Assembly (NCBI GenBank): GCA_947561715.1
Contig: OX387203.1
Span: 18,972,001 to 19,036,000 of the forward strand
Direction: 5' to 3'
Origin: Ascidia mentula
Lineage: Eukaryota > Chordata > Ascidiacea > Phlebobranchia > Ascidiidae
Length of the DNA: 64,000 nucleotides
In this document: in pieces, positions 11,774 to 21,743 of the stretch
How positions within the stretch are numbered: the first letter of the stretch is position 1
Layout: each line of letters opens with the position of its first letter
Program-made: the position numbers and the translations under genes
Notes under the pieces: generated by a model
What the model was told of the DNA's origin: nothing
The model's database searches: none
What the model saw: only the letters and a program-made list of their open reading frames with translations

Positions 11774-12398
11774 TAAATAGATTCGCTAAACCGAAACTCT
11801 GTGCCTGCCCACAGCTGACTTCAAATTTATTGGAGAGTTTTAGAAACAAAACAAAAATCTGAGGACAATTTACATGGTTTTATTCAACAAAGCGCGTTTC
11901 TTCATCAAAAGAGATTTTTTCGCTGGTTTCTTGCAAGTTTTAGCGGAAATTTCGCGTTTTCTCTTTAGTTTGGGTGTGGCAAGGTCCGCCTTTGGATTGG
12001 CTGCTTTACCGCCAGCACCTCCCTGATTGGTTGAACTGGGGTCGTTTAGCGCCGCCTCTTTTTGGCTGATGTTGGTGGGCGATTCGCCTCGGCTATTCCC
12101 ATTGGATGATTCGTCAAGGTCTGATTAGTGCACTGACCGCTTTTTGATCTTTGCCGACCCTAGATGGAGTTTTAAATTGAGTTTTGTTTTACCACACCGG
12201 GATTCGATCCCAGGATATCCTGCCCACAAATCCCGATCAGGTTTTCTTCTAGGTATATGGGTCGGGCGCTTGACCAATGCTGCCAATCGGCCGCCCTTTC
12301 ATCACCGTCCAAATCCACCACCATCTCTGTACTGACGTCTAGCGGTTTGGAAACTTATTTGGTGATAGTTGATTCCGCTGCTAATAAATAAAACCATT
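11774..12398 (-). pseudogene. Dead copy of the NIFK terminal exon
   Basis: Closely matches the last NIFK exon and its 3' flank at 51,380-51,900, including the lysine-rich tail coding and the cagcgg exon start. It is not functional: a stop arises soon after the exon start (frame ITK then stop), small changes break the frame, and a SINE interrupts it at 12,186-12,300. It arrived with block C. The parent gene is intact 39 kb away. Confidence 0.8.
12186..12300 (-). mobile_element. tRNA-derived SINE inside the NIFK pseudo-exon
   Basis: The sequence interrupts the match to the NIFK exon and is absent at the parent site (51,790). Read on the minus strand it has an A-box-like TGGCAGCATTGGTCAAGCG and a B-box-like GGGATCGAATCC, as in tRNA-derived SINEs. 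Related copies with a B box lie at about 2540, 6630, 34,285, 32,975, 61,370 and 61,750. It is too diverged to be a tRNA gene. Confidence 0.65.
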
Positions 12399-12499
12399 GC
12401 TTTAGTTGTTAGATTTTAATGCATTTGTGGCATGTAAAATTTCACTGAAGAACATAAAGCAGAAGAAATGAACAGTCTTATGTGCACTTTCATGCTTAC

Positions 12500-13056
12500 C
12501 ACAGGTTAGTGGCAAGAGTACATCGCCCAAATCTTTTTGGTTCACCTGTACTCCAAGGTAAAGTTCCAACACGTGATCCATCCCTCCACTGGAAGCTGTT
12601 TGTTTCCGAAACTCGTGTTGCTCCGATGTAGAATGAGAATGGAAACCCTGAACGTTGTTTATCAAAATATTACTGAGCCGATCAACCACAAGAAATTTTC
12701 GCTTCATTAAGGAGTTTCAATTTTAAAATAAGTTTGGCTGTAAAGTAACCACGATGGTGAAGATTTTTGCTCACAATTGCTCACAACTTGTACACAAAAT
12801 TACCAATTTCGAAACATCAGTGACTGCGGAATTAAAATTTTCCGATCTTTACCCAAACACATGCAAAGAACAAGCATCATACATGGATATAAAAGGAATT
12901 TTACGAAACCAAAATAAAACTTTTCTTTACCAAAGAATAGTCAATGATTATCGCATTACCTGTTGCTTTCCCAATCTTTTCCACCAGGAAATTAAATATG
13001 TTTGTTGTTTTTACATTAGCGAGATGTGCATTGTGTGCATTGCATGTAGTTCAGCA
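12500..13056 (-). CDS. C-type lectin domain, two exons of a truncated gene
   Basis: Two minus-strand exons fit phase 1 to phase 1. The upstream exon (about 13,056-12,959, ending at CAG|GTAATG) reads NAHLANVKTTNIFNFLVEK, typical of helix 2 of a C-type lectin domain. The downstream exon (12,647-12,500, CAG acceptor, GTAAGC donor) reads FYIGATRVSETNSFQWRDGS and then LPWSTGEP, matching the family's W/F-I-G, F-x-W-x-D-G and W-x-x-G-E-P signatures. The start of the upstream exon is unclear because a stop lies just before it. The exon with the closing cysteines should follow below 12,490, but there the sequence switches to duplication block C. The gene is therefore probably broken, or its 3' part lies elsewhere. 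Calcium-site residues cannot be judged fully. Confidence 0.55.
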
Positions 13057-13640
13057 ACAACCACAATTCAATATGGACGGCACCTCTGTACCACTATTTT
13101 TAATGCAATGTGTTTGTTGCATTTTCCGCCTCTTAGTGGTGTGTGGCCGATAGCAAAATGACGTCACCACCCGCGCGAGCAATTTAAAAATCCAATCATT
13201 TCTATTGTCCTGTAGGGAGACGGGGTCTCTAATTAGACAGAAGTTAATCAGTTGTCTAATAATCACAGTTGTGTTATGTATTTAAATTTCCGATTGAATA
13301 CAAACCGTTGGTTCAACGGTTCCTAATAGTGAACGGTCCCGAAACAGCATTTTAATATTATTATTGTTATTATTATTATTTTTTAAGTTTCCGAATAAAT
13401 TCGATCGAATAAACCGAAACTAACTTTGGTATCCATCTCTTTTAAACGCAATAAATTTAAACAAAACATGTGCTGGATTGGATCTAATCTTACTATACAG
13501 CCTTTTATTGGCACTTATAGAATAACCTCGATTGCTGTACCAAATGCTCAAAGTTGATTTTCATCATTTCGGTGAAAAAAAAATAAAACGAACAAACATT
13601 TGTGCAGTTTGAATAATGATTCTAATCTAAACTGAACTTT
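13057..13640. other. Non-coding stretch upstream of the lectin exons
   Basis: AT-rich with a short TTA/TTG microsatellite-like run (13,355-13,385). It also has segments such as ggttcaacggttcctaatag and aattcgatcgaataaaccga that resemble the hAT-like repeat just downstream. No open segment with splice sites was found. Confidence 0.4.
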
Positions 13641-13643
13641 GCG

Positions 13644-13790
13644 TATTAGAGTTGGATGCAGTAAAAAGTTTCGGTTACGGCCGAATTTTGCAAAAGTATT
13701 CGGCCGAAACCGAATATTTATAAAAACCTTAATTTTCGGTCGAATAAATTCGACAAACCGAACTTTCGGTGAATCCCTAATTCCTAATCT
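13644..13790. mobile_element. hAT-like miniature element (candidate)
   Basis: Rich in inverted ttcggccgaa-type motifs. Read on the minus strand one end is tagggattcaccgaaagttc and the other is of the form tagagttggatgcagtaaaa. Such TAGGGAT-CACCGAA ends are typical of many hAT-related miniature elements. A clean 8-bp target duplication was not found, so the ends are approximate. Confidence 0.35.
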
Positions 13791-13869
13791 TTTACTCAAG
13801 TGAATTTAAAAATTCTTCTTTGTTTTATTTCGTGACCCAAGAGGCTTTTGTCGACACCAAAACAAAAGT

Positions 13870-14122
13870 AGTGAAATATATGCCATACTGGTCCCATGTC
13901 GGTGACACGTATGTGTGTCATTCTGGTGCTACGTGGCCCATGTCACTGGTGTCATGTGGCCCAAAAACATACCGGAAACACGTAGGAATGCCTGACACCA
14001 TGTGTGTCATGCTGGTGCCACGCGGCTGTAAATTCGGTGACAATTGTGCTACGCTGGTGCCATGTGGCCCAAATTTTTTTCTATGTTTGCCATCCTGGTG
14101 CTACGTGGCCCATGTCACTTTT
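13870..14122 (+). repeat. Imperfect minisatellite (tggtgccatgtggccc)
   Basis: Repeated variants of tggtgctacgtggcccatgt and catgtgtgtcatgctggtgc, spaced roughly 30-60 bp. The open frame across it (13,820-14,128) is a by-product of the repeat and is not proposed as a gene. Confidence 0.5.
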
Positions 14123-14129
14123 TCTTAGA

Positions 14130-15930
14130 CCAGGTTGATCCCAATGAAATTTGCAAAGGAAAATCCAAGCGAATGAATGAAGCACATGGGGGTGTTAATT
14201 CCTTTTAACTTTGGCGACGAAAACGGGAAAAATGTGCAAACTTCTCCGATTTAATTCGTGCCATAGCATCGACCCCACCTTACCTAGTGTAAAACCATGT
14301 TTGCTGTTAAGTGCAACATTAAACTCATCAGTTTACAGAAGGATACATAAATATTTACGCTGACCTTTTTGCGTCATAGATTATTGCATTGCTTTAGCTG
14401 AGCGAAAAATATGATGACGCTCATAAAACGTCAAATAACAGCGATTGACCAGCAAGGTTTGCAGGAAGGGAAAAGATTGGAGATGTTTAAAACAAATCAA
14501 ATTGATCCCTCGATTTGTATGAGGGGAAGAGAATATGGAGTTTGCCAGGTATTTAAGCAGGAGATGCCACCGAAAACCAAAAATTTGAACGCCCGAAACG
14601 ATTCTATGTGGGTGCGTAGTGTTTACAAATGCAGCGTAAATCTTCCCTATATGCAACGCCACTAGGTGTCACAATATACCAATATTGCTGTAGCTTTTGC
14701 ATGCCCATTGTATAAATGTTCCCGCCTTGTTTCTCCGTGTTGATGCCCAACGAATGACAAAGAAAATTACCAGAAAGTGAAGTCTTTTCCTGGCCGTTTT
14801 GCCAGGAAATTCAAGTTTACTGACTCCGTGCTTATCTCTGCATAAACCTATGTAAAATGCTGCTTTGATCCATATTTTTTCACAACGAAGTACATACTAA
14901 GCAAAGCCTATAAATGCCCACAATCACCATTGTTTGCTTAAAATGTAAGGGTTGTCTGTGTGATTCCAGGTTCTTTCCGCCGCAAAAACAAAAATTTTGT
15001 TCGTACGTCATAGAGAAATTAGGCCAAAGCTGCTACGCGTTGATTTTTTAAATTTTTACGAAAAGTTCTGGTTTATTAAATTACATAGCGTTCAGATGGC
15101 GTGCAAAACATATAATTGTCCTCTATAACTGTTCCTTTGAAACTTATCACCTCACCAGTTATCTAATTAATCACGTGCTACGTTTTGAAACACTTTCCTG
15201 CCCTGGTGATCACAGTGACGTTATCGTCACGGAATATGTTTTTGTCAGTCAGTCATAAATGGATGAAAGTTAAATTGAAGCTCAATTGTATTATATAAAT
15301 TAGAAGAACATTACAATTATCCTCATATTGCTCCGATTAGAAAATAAAGCAACTGTTCTCGAGCACAATCTGTCTGGTGACACAGAAATAGTTTTTTTGT
15401 TCTAAATCATCACGTCACTCTTTTCTTTATTGTTGAAACTTAACGTTCACAAAATTCTACGACAAAAATGGATTGATCCAATAACTCTGGCACAGTTACA
15501 ATGCAATATATTGTTTTAACATTCGTCGATTATATTATTAAGAGGTGTGATTAAAACTAAACACATTTCATGTAAGCTTCCTCAGGGTTGTTTTTCACAC
15601 CCGTATTTACGTAAGCCGGTTATTTGATGACGTCATAGTTGTGGACAACTTTGTTTCTTTCATCTCGACTTCTGAATTTTATGAAAAAGAAACCAATACA
15701 TATTTCTCAACTCCGACGTTTTTTGTGAAATATTTGGAAAGGTTTTATTTAAAGTGAAGGTGCTGAAGTAAGTTTGGTTACCTGAGGAAATGTGTTTACT
15801 CACCTATAGAAGCAATATTCTCCATTCTAAGGTTGATTTGATCAACTCCAAAAATATATATGTTACATTATTACTCACCCTACTAGTTGAAAACAAGTAA
15901 CGTTAATCACAAGCAACAGCACACAGACTT
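14130..15930. other. No gene seen
   Basis: AT-rich sequence with overlapping short ORFs on both strands at 14,381-14,665 but no splice context or recognisable motif. A minus-strand cctcag acceptor near 15,787 followed by AATAAA at about 15,750 could be the 3'-terminal exon of the stalk/membrane gene just upstream; this is speculative. Confidence 0.35.
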
Positions 15931-15932
15931 AC

Positions 15933-16297
15933 ATATGTTTTGTACGCGACCAGAAGCAGATGATCCCAATGACAACAGCAGCAATAAGAATGGCATCAAG
16001 TGCCAAAGAGGCTATGTTCATGATTGCAGGGACGTGATTGTATTGGATTGCATCTGACGAACCTGTGAGAATTACTGCTGAAGGGAAACAAAAGCATTTG
16101 TTCGGGAAAGTGAAATTACTCTTTCTTAAGTTAATAAAATTGAACTTACGAATGGAGGTTGCAGAATTTGGTTTTGAATTCTTTGTAGCAGAAGTTTGGA
16201 GATCAATAGCTGCGGTTGTAGATGGGTTTGGTTTGTAAGAGGCTGCGTGGGATGTGGCGTGACTCGTTGCTATTGTCCTCGTTGTTGCTGCAGCTGT
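15933..16297 (-). CDS. Ser/Thr-rich stalk and transmembrane exons of a type I membrane protein
   Basis: Two minus-strand exons. The first (16,297-16,150) follows ATGCAG and codes a Thr/Ser/Ala-rich, mucin-like stretch (TAAATTRTIATSHATSHAAS), ending at a GTAAGT donor in phase 1. The second (16,077-15,933) follows CCCTTCAG and gives a membrane segment, MNIASLALDAILIAAVVIGI then ICFWSRTKH, ending at a GTAAGT donor that overlaps a possible stop. The order stalk, membrane helix, short basic tail fits a type I surface protein. C-type-lectin-like sequence just upstream (about 16.9-17.1 kb) suggests a membrane lectin, but the link is inferred. A copy of the membrane exon lies at 48,005-48,240. Confidence 0.5.
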
Positions 16298-16311
16298 CTG
16301 CATGACCACTG

Positions 16312-16925
16312 TGTTGAAATTTAAATAGAAATACATAATGGGTTTTCATGTCAACATATTGTTGTGTTCTTTAGTTGTGAAGTTTGATTCTATTGATTTG
16401 TGATCAACGCCTTGTATGCCATTGCATGATTTTCGAGTATAAATTTAATGCTGGTATCAGTTGACAAATATATCTCGAGGCATCATTGTATTCTGTACTT
16501 CTCCACCTGTATGTAGAATCAAGTAAAGTTAATGAACCAAGTACTTCTCCACCTGTATGTTGAATCAAGTAAAGTTAAAAAAAATCAAATAAAGGTGGAA
16601 TGTATCTGAGCTGTCTGTACGTCCGGTGTGTCGGAATTTGCATAGAAATACATAACAACTTAATAGTCAATTATTTTTAAAAATAGGTTTTTATAAAAAC
16701 TTATTGTTAGATTCTTCAGTTGTAAAGTTAGATTTTATTGATTTACGATCCAAGCGTTGTTTGCCAGTGCATATTTTCAGAATATTATTTTTAATGCATT
16801 TGGGTAATTACCTACTGGTATTCTTTTGACAAATATATCTAGAAGTAACATTGCATTCCGCACTTCTCTACTTGTATGTTGAATCAATTGAAGTTAATGA
16901 ACCCATTATCACACAATACTTTTCT
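16312..16925. repeat. Local tandem duplication of about 310 bp plus a 46-bp repeat
   Basis: The stretch 16,312-16,530 recurs, diverged, at 16,625-16,910 (shared: catagaaatacataa, gacaaatatatct, gaatcaa-tgaagttaatgaacc). A 46-bp piece with cttctccacctgtatgt is repeated at 16,498 and 16,543. No gene is seen. Confidence 0.55.
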
Positions 16926-16929
16926 CTGG

Positions 16930-17090
16930 TTGCGATCGGTCCCCAGCGCCCACTGTCCATTGACAATATTTGAAAAACGATGCCCACTAATAGTTGCTTG
17001 TTGCTGCATCCCGTTTAACGACCTCTCTTTAGCAAAATAGTCAACATAATGTGGAAGTCTTCGCCTGGTTTTACGGGCAAGTTATTCATC
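16930..17090 (-). CDS. Possible C-terminal part of a C-type lectin domain
   Basis: On the minus strand an open segment includes FSNIVNGQWALGTDRNQRK followed by VLCDN. The NG-x-W...C pattern with a final V-L-C-D/E resembles the end of C-type lectin domains. A GTATTG donor could follow NQRK. The upstream boundary is unclear. If real, it would precede the stalk exon at 16,297 in the same gene. Evidence is weak: no complete domain is visible. Confidence 0.25.
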
Positions 17091-17209
17091 AGGCAGCAAG
17101 CTGAACGGATGAGAATTAAATTGCTTGCAACAGTGGCGTAACCGCAGCTCACTCCAATCATAATTGGTTCCAAGACAAGCATGGGAACGTATTTTTGATT
17201 TAAATCCAT

Positions 17210-18540
17210 TCAAATAGTTTACTGACTGTGCTTTTCAAAGCGCAATATATTTGCCTTTATTAGAAAGCTGACTGAATTAACATGTTGCAAAACGTTTCCA
17301 TGCTTCTGTTATGATGAGTGTTATGATGTTAATTGTTTATTTCATACATGAGGCTTTAAGTCACTGTAACTAAGGAACAACTGCAAAACACATAGATCAA
17401 AAGAAAACAGTACATACGCCTGGACAAGGATGAAAAACCACACGCGCGCGACAACACACAGTCTATCACTCACGCAAACGTAGAGCGCGCAAGGCTCAGG
17501 GCAACTTGCGTACCGCCATTGGCTCATGCATATTAAGACAAGTCTTGTCTTAATTTCACAACAATGAGGTATAAGAGTTTATATTTATCATCTTGCTGCA
17601 ATACAGAAGTAATTCCATGCTTTCGCATAGCAAGGCAGGATCGCCCCACTGCGCAGGCCCTTTATATTTGACGATCAAAGCTCTAATATTCTTGGCGATC
17701 ACAGCTCTTGCTGCAATATTTACGTTTTGTTGTTACATTTGTTACTATTGTATCTGACGTGCCACCCTGCGACGTGATATTTGAACGGGCATTTAAACCT
17801 TTTGATTTTTAACCATGTCAAACAAGTTTTTCAGACATTTCTCGATGTTCTCCATCAAGGACAAAGCTCGAAACAAACATTTCGAACAATAATAAGGTAT
17901 GACGTTTGTTTTTCCTTTTGATTTTATGAGCCTGATTGTGTAAGAAAATGCCAATATGCTGTTAAGTATGTTTTGTCAAATGTCAAATCGTTTTTATAGT
18001 TATAAGCATAAGCCTGACCGTAGTGGTTATGTCAATCTCATTTTCGTTGATATTATAATGTTGTAATAACGCTTGCATCTCAATAAGTTTACGTCACACG
18101 CGAATTCACTTTGAGAAGTGTTTTTTAGATTTAATTAAATCATGTCCGAAACGTTAGATTATTTTCTATAACATACGTCACTGCTGGCAACTTAGGGTTG
18201 ATTGTGGAAAAATGGTCATAACATTGTCTGCTTAGAAAGTCCTCACGGAGGCATGACGTCAGCTAAGGGGCCTGACACGTTATTTCTTACATTGCGCAAA
18301 CGAGGTCGCCCAGCCTGCATGCATTTTTTACTCATTTTATTTTGCCCCTCATTAGGAGAAACCCTCGTGCTAGTTTAGGGGTTGTTATGGCTATTCGAAG
18401 CAAGAGATTACTAATTAACAGCTTTCATGTATGATTTTTCGGCCCATTTATTAATTGACATGACCTTAATGCAAATCTAAATCACCACCGTTTACGTCTG
18501 TAAATACAAACATTTCCTTCATGTGAGAAATCACGCGGAA
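17210..18540. other. No gene seen
   Basis: Unique-looking AT-rich sequence. Contains short GC-rich spots (gcgcgcgacaacacac near 17,443) but no open segment flanked by credible splice sites. Confidence 0.4.
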
Positions 18541-18543
18541 CCT

Positions 18544-18768
18544 TTATACCCTAAATTGATATAAAAACGGACTTTGCTCAAACACAGACATTTCATTCAT
18601 GTGAGGTAGCTGTAACGATATATCGATTTGCAACGAACCGCCTGACTTTACTTTGTGTCCCTTGTAAGTAACTGCCAGAATCGTTAAAGGAAATTGTATA
18701 ACTGTTATTCTAGATTCGACATGGCTACGTGTTTCCAAAACGTTAATGTTTATGTAATTTTGAACTTG
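18544..18768 (-). CDS. Candidate terminal exon of an unknown gene
   Basis: A strong minus-strand acceptor (TATTTTCCTTCAG) opens a 74-codon frame that ends in a stop at 18,544. It reads QVQNYININVLETRSHVESR at the start and MNEMSVFEQSPFLYQFRV at the end. Composition looks protein-like, without low complexity, but I recognise no domain and found no partner exon upstream. It may be a chance ORF. Confidence 0.25.
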   Translation of the reverse strand, partial: QVQNYININVLETRSHVESRITVIQFPLTILAVTYKGHKVKSGGSLQIDISLQLPHMNEMSVFEQSPFLYQFRV

Positions 18769-18799
18769 CTGAAGGAAAATAGCAGGAGAAATGCACAAA

Positions 18800-19925
18800 A
18801 TGACGCGAAATTGGTGTTACAATGCAAAAGCATTTGGGCAAGCGCGACATCTCGCGACCATGTCCCCTCGACACAGACTGAATCATTTTTTATTCACCGA
18901 GCAAAGACTCGAAGAGCATATAACTGCTAGTCGCAAGGCACCTTAACACGCCACATTTTTCGCAAGTGATCAGACGTTACAAACTTGATTACTGAGCACT
19001 GAAGCCAGGCTTGGGAGCCGTAGGTAAAAAATAATTCGCAGTGATTAACCTACGAAGTTCCAAATGCACTGGTAAAATTAAAAAAAGCGACTTATTTTAC
19101 AGACCGCAGAAGGCATTCATCACTCTCTAAAAACTGCGTGTCTATACAATGCAATGTGGGAGATTTGTGCATACGGCCAAGGCGCAAGTTACATTTCACA
19201 TTTGCAAATCCTTTTTAGCCCACACTGACCGTCAAACTTTGCCAACTCTGCTCAGTACAAAAGCTTGTTCGTTTAACTAATTGGAATTTTTGAACACACG
19301 CCTCATGTCGAACCTATCTGTATTGGTATGCACGACCTTAACGGACAGTATAGTTACTCACAAGTTATGATAATCGTGTTGATTAATGTTTCGCTGTGAC
19401 GATATTAGCGCTATAGTGACCTCACATGGCAGCAATAAAGTCCCTTATATGGCTCGTAAACACGAGCAATTCAATGTCACTCATTCATGTCCCCTGCGCG
19501 TCACAGTAGACAACAGAATATCTTGATGTACTATATTATAAATTTGTTTGTGAATTATAACTTTTATGTGTTTTGTTTTGTGTTAACATTAGGCCTAGAT
19601 ATAACGGCAGGATGTTCGAGTTTTTTTTGACAGATACGAGAAGATACGTTGATGATTACGTTCGAGTGTTCAGCACGGACATCTCAATATGTACGATTTT
19701 GACAACACAACGATCTCTGACGGTTTCCGGAGTTCGATTGACGCATATTTCGACGGCGTACGCAATCTTTCAACTTTCAACGATCACCACCGTCTATACT
19801 CGTGCGGAAGTAACAACTGCGATCTATATACGAGTACAACCAGGAGTTGAACAAGGAAATCACATCAAAAGATATGGACAATTCGCAACAAGAACAAATA
19901 TTCAATCTATCAAAGGACAAGATTA
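18800..19925. other. No confident gene
   Basis: A plus-strand ORF at 19,573-19,926 has no recognisable domain. Another frame over 19,800-19,940 reads YEYNQELNKEITSKDMDNSQ, a short helix-like stretch. Neither has clear splice or start support. Confidence 0.3.
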
Positions 19926-19928
19926 ATG

Positions 19929-20535
19929 TTGAGGAACCATAAACACTTGTTCGGAAAACATTTACGAGGACGGGAGTTTTTATGTATCTGACGTCACATT
20001 TCTCGTATGTTATGTTGTGTTTACGTGGCATCTGTATTTTTATTAACGTCGAGTAATACGCCACGAACCCATTTCAACATACGGCGATAACGCGATGTTT
20101 ATTGTATGCACGGAAGACAGCTAAATATCCGGCTATTCAAATTACGTGACCCTTCCATCAACACAGCTGTCTTTTTAAATGAGTCACGTATCAGTCCGAA
20201 CCCAAACGACCCTGTATGCGTTTTCTATATAAGCCACACATCTTTGGGTAAAACATAGAGTCATTATAGAGTCATATGGAGAAATAGAGAGAAATATAGA
20301 GTCACGGAGAGTCGCATAGAGTCATTTAAGTCAAGACATCAAGTCGATAATTTTCAAGCCAAACAGACATACATTTTAGTACGCGTGGTTTGTAACGTTT
20401 TATTGTAATATTCGTGCGACTGTTATTTATGCATTAAACCGACAAATTGACTTTGGTTTAGATAGTAGCCTTTTTATCAGGAGTCAGATATACGGCAGTG
20501 TTATTATTTTGTGTAGACGTTTAAATAACGCCCTA
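19929..20535 (+). mobile_element. Possible solo LTR (fossil)
   Basis: Starts with TGTTGAGG after a purine-rich stretch and contains a TATA-like ctatataagcc at about 20,225. A run of agagtcat-type repeats follows, and it ends near ccctaca. This layout resembles a stand-alone LTR of a retrotransposon. No second copy is seen in the window and no clear target duplication was found, so the call is tentative. If an LTR, it is an old remnant with no coding part attached. Confidence 0.25.
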
Positions 20536-20539
20536 CACT

Positions 20540-21737
20540 ATTCCACATAAACATTACGCCAAGAGATGTTAACCTTAATCACTCAAAAATATTTTCAATG
20601 TTTTTCGCAAAAATGTCTGACCACAAAGAATGGACGCAGCCAGACACATTGACTACCTTAACCACACATAGTTTCATTAAACTAGGATTCCGCAGGTTAA
20701 ACATTAGATCTTAAACTCGCTGTTTTTGTTCTTTATAAGAGAAACAAGAAACGTCGGTCAATAAAGTAACGTTTTTATTGTGTCAGAAAGGCAGATATTG
20801 AATTTGCCAAAAGATTGTGAATTGTCTGTGAAAGTTTAAATATTTTTCAACGAAAACACTTTAAAGGGATAAAACTAACCGCTAGTTTGTACCAAACGGT
20901 AGTTGATGGCAAGAAGAATTAACTTCAAACAAAAAATGTTGTTGCTGCTCGTTTGATGCCACGTTACGATAAACGCAATTCTTATTGGTATTTACACTGA
21001 CAGTTCGTCCTGCCAAGAATTTTACAACATCTTGTTTGCATTAAATTATACTCATCCATGTTATCCATGATACACAGGTTTATGTACAAGTCATGTGAGA
21101 GGGGGTTTTTAGGGGGGGGGGTTAACTTTTTTCGGTGACGTTTTGTAGTTGGCAGAATATATTTCCCTCAACCAGTAGTTTGTCTTGGTTTCATGGAACA
21201 TTTCTAACATCAAAATATCATATTTACAAGTAAACGATCACCCAGCAACACGATAAGTTCATATCCGTCGTCAAACACATAATATTTCATCTCATACGGT
21301 GGATGGTACTTTGCACGCCACAAATGCACTCAAATGTGTCTCCAATTCGATAGAAAACAAAATAAAGTGGTGAAGTCCCTCGAAGCAAGGGGAATCACCG
21401 CATCATTTTAATGTCCAAATGATTCTACCCAAGTTGATGTCAAGCATTCCAACACTCACACATAATAACAGTGTCCATGTGTTGGATGACGAGTCGGACC
21501 AACTCATCACGTGAGTCATACCATGGTACAAAAAATGATTACTCAAAAATACAACTAAAAATGACCGGGCATTAATAGAGACATGGAAACAAAAAATGTC
21601 ATTAGAAATATCAATTTTGTGTTGGAATTACTCTGCCATCACAAATAGAATTCTACACATGGAAGCGTATGGAGTCGGTTCTGTCAATTTGATGTCAGAA
21701 AAAGTACTTCATATTTTGCACAAAACCAAACCCAAGG
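20540..21737. other. Intergenic, 3' of the receptor gene
   Basis: AT-rich with a g-run at 21,100-21,120. No ORF or repeat was recognised. It lies downstream of the receptor gene's stop codon. Confidence 0.4.
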
Positions 21738-21743
21738 TTTATT
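21738..21743 (-). terminator. Polyadenylation signal overlapping the receptor stop codon
   Basis: The minus strand reads CTG TAA ATAAACC: the hexamer AATAAA begins within the stop codon. If used, the 3' untranslated region would be only about 20-30 bases. No alternative was checked in detail. Confidence 0.4.

Larger units (their letters stand above)
8288..12487. repeat. Segmental duplication block C
   Basis: Mosaic block whose parts recur, diverged by several percent, at 36,108-36,195 plus about 37,300-42,320 and at 48,890-52,000. Shared parts include the start near 8288 (matches 36,108), an orphan exon (8676-8829), a unit of about 1.05 kb (9412-10465), a stretch at 11,560-11,760 (matches 42,140 and 50,745), and the NIFK tail (11,765-12,487, matches 51,380-51,995). 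The match with the NIFK locus stops at about 12,487, where that locus has the start of a hAT-like end (51,993). Apart from the pieces listed separately I see no intact gene. Confidence 0.7.

Noticed and set aside
13820-14128. 102-codon plus-strand ORF
   Set aside because: The frame runs through an imperfect minisatellite; cysteine/proline repeats are due to the DNA repeat.
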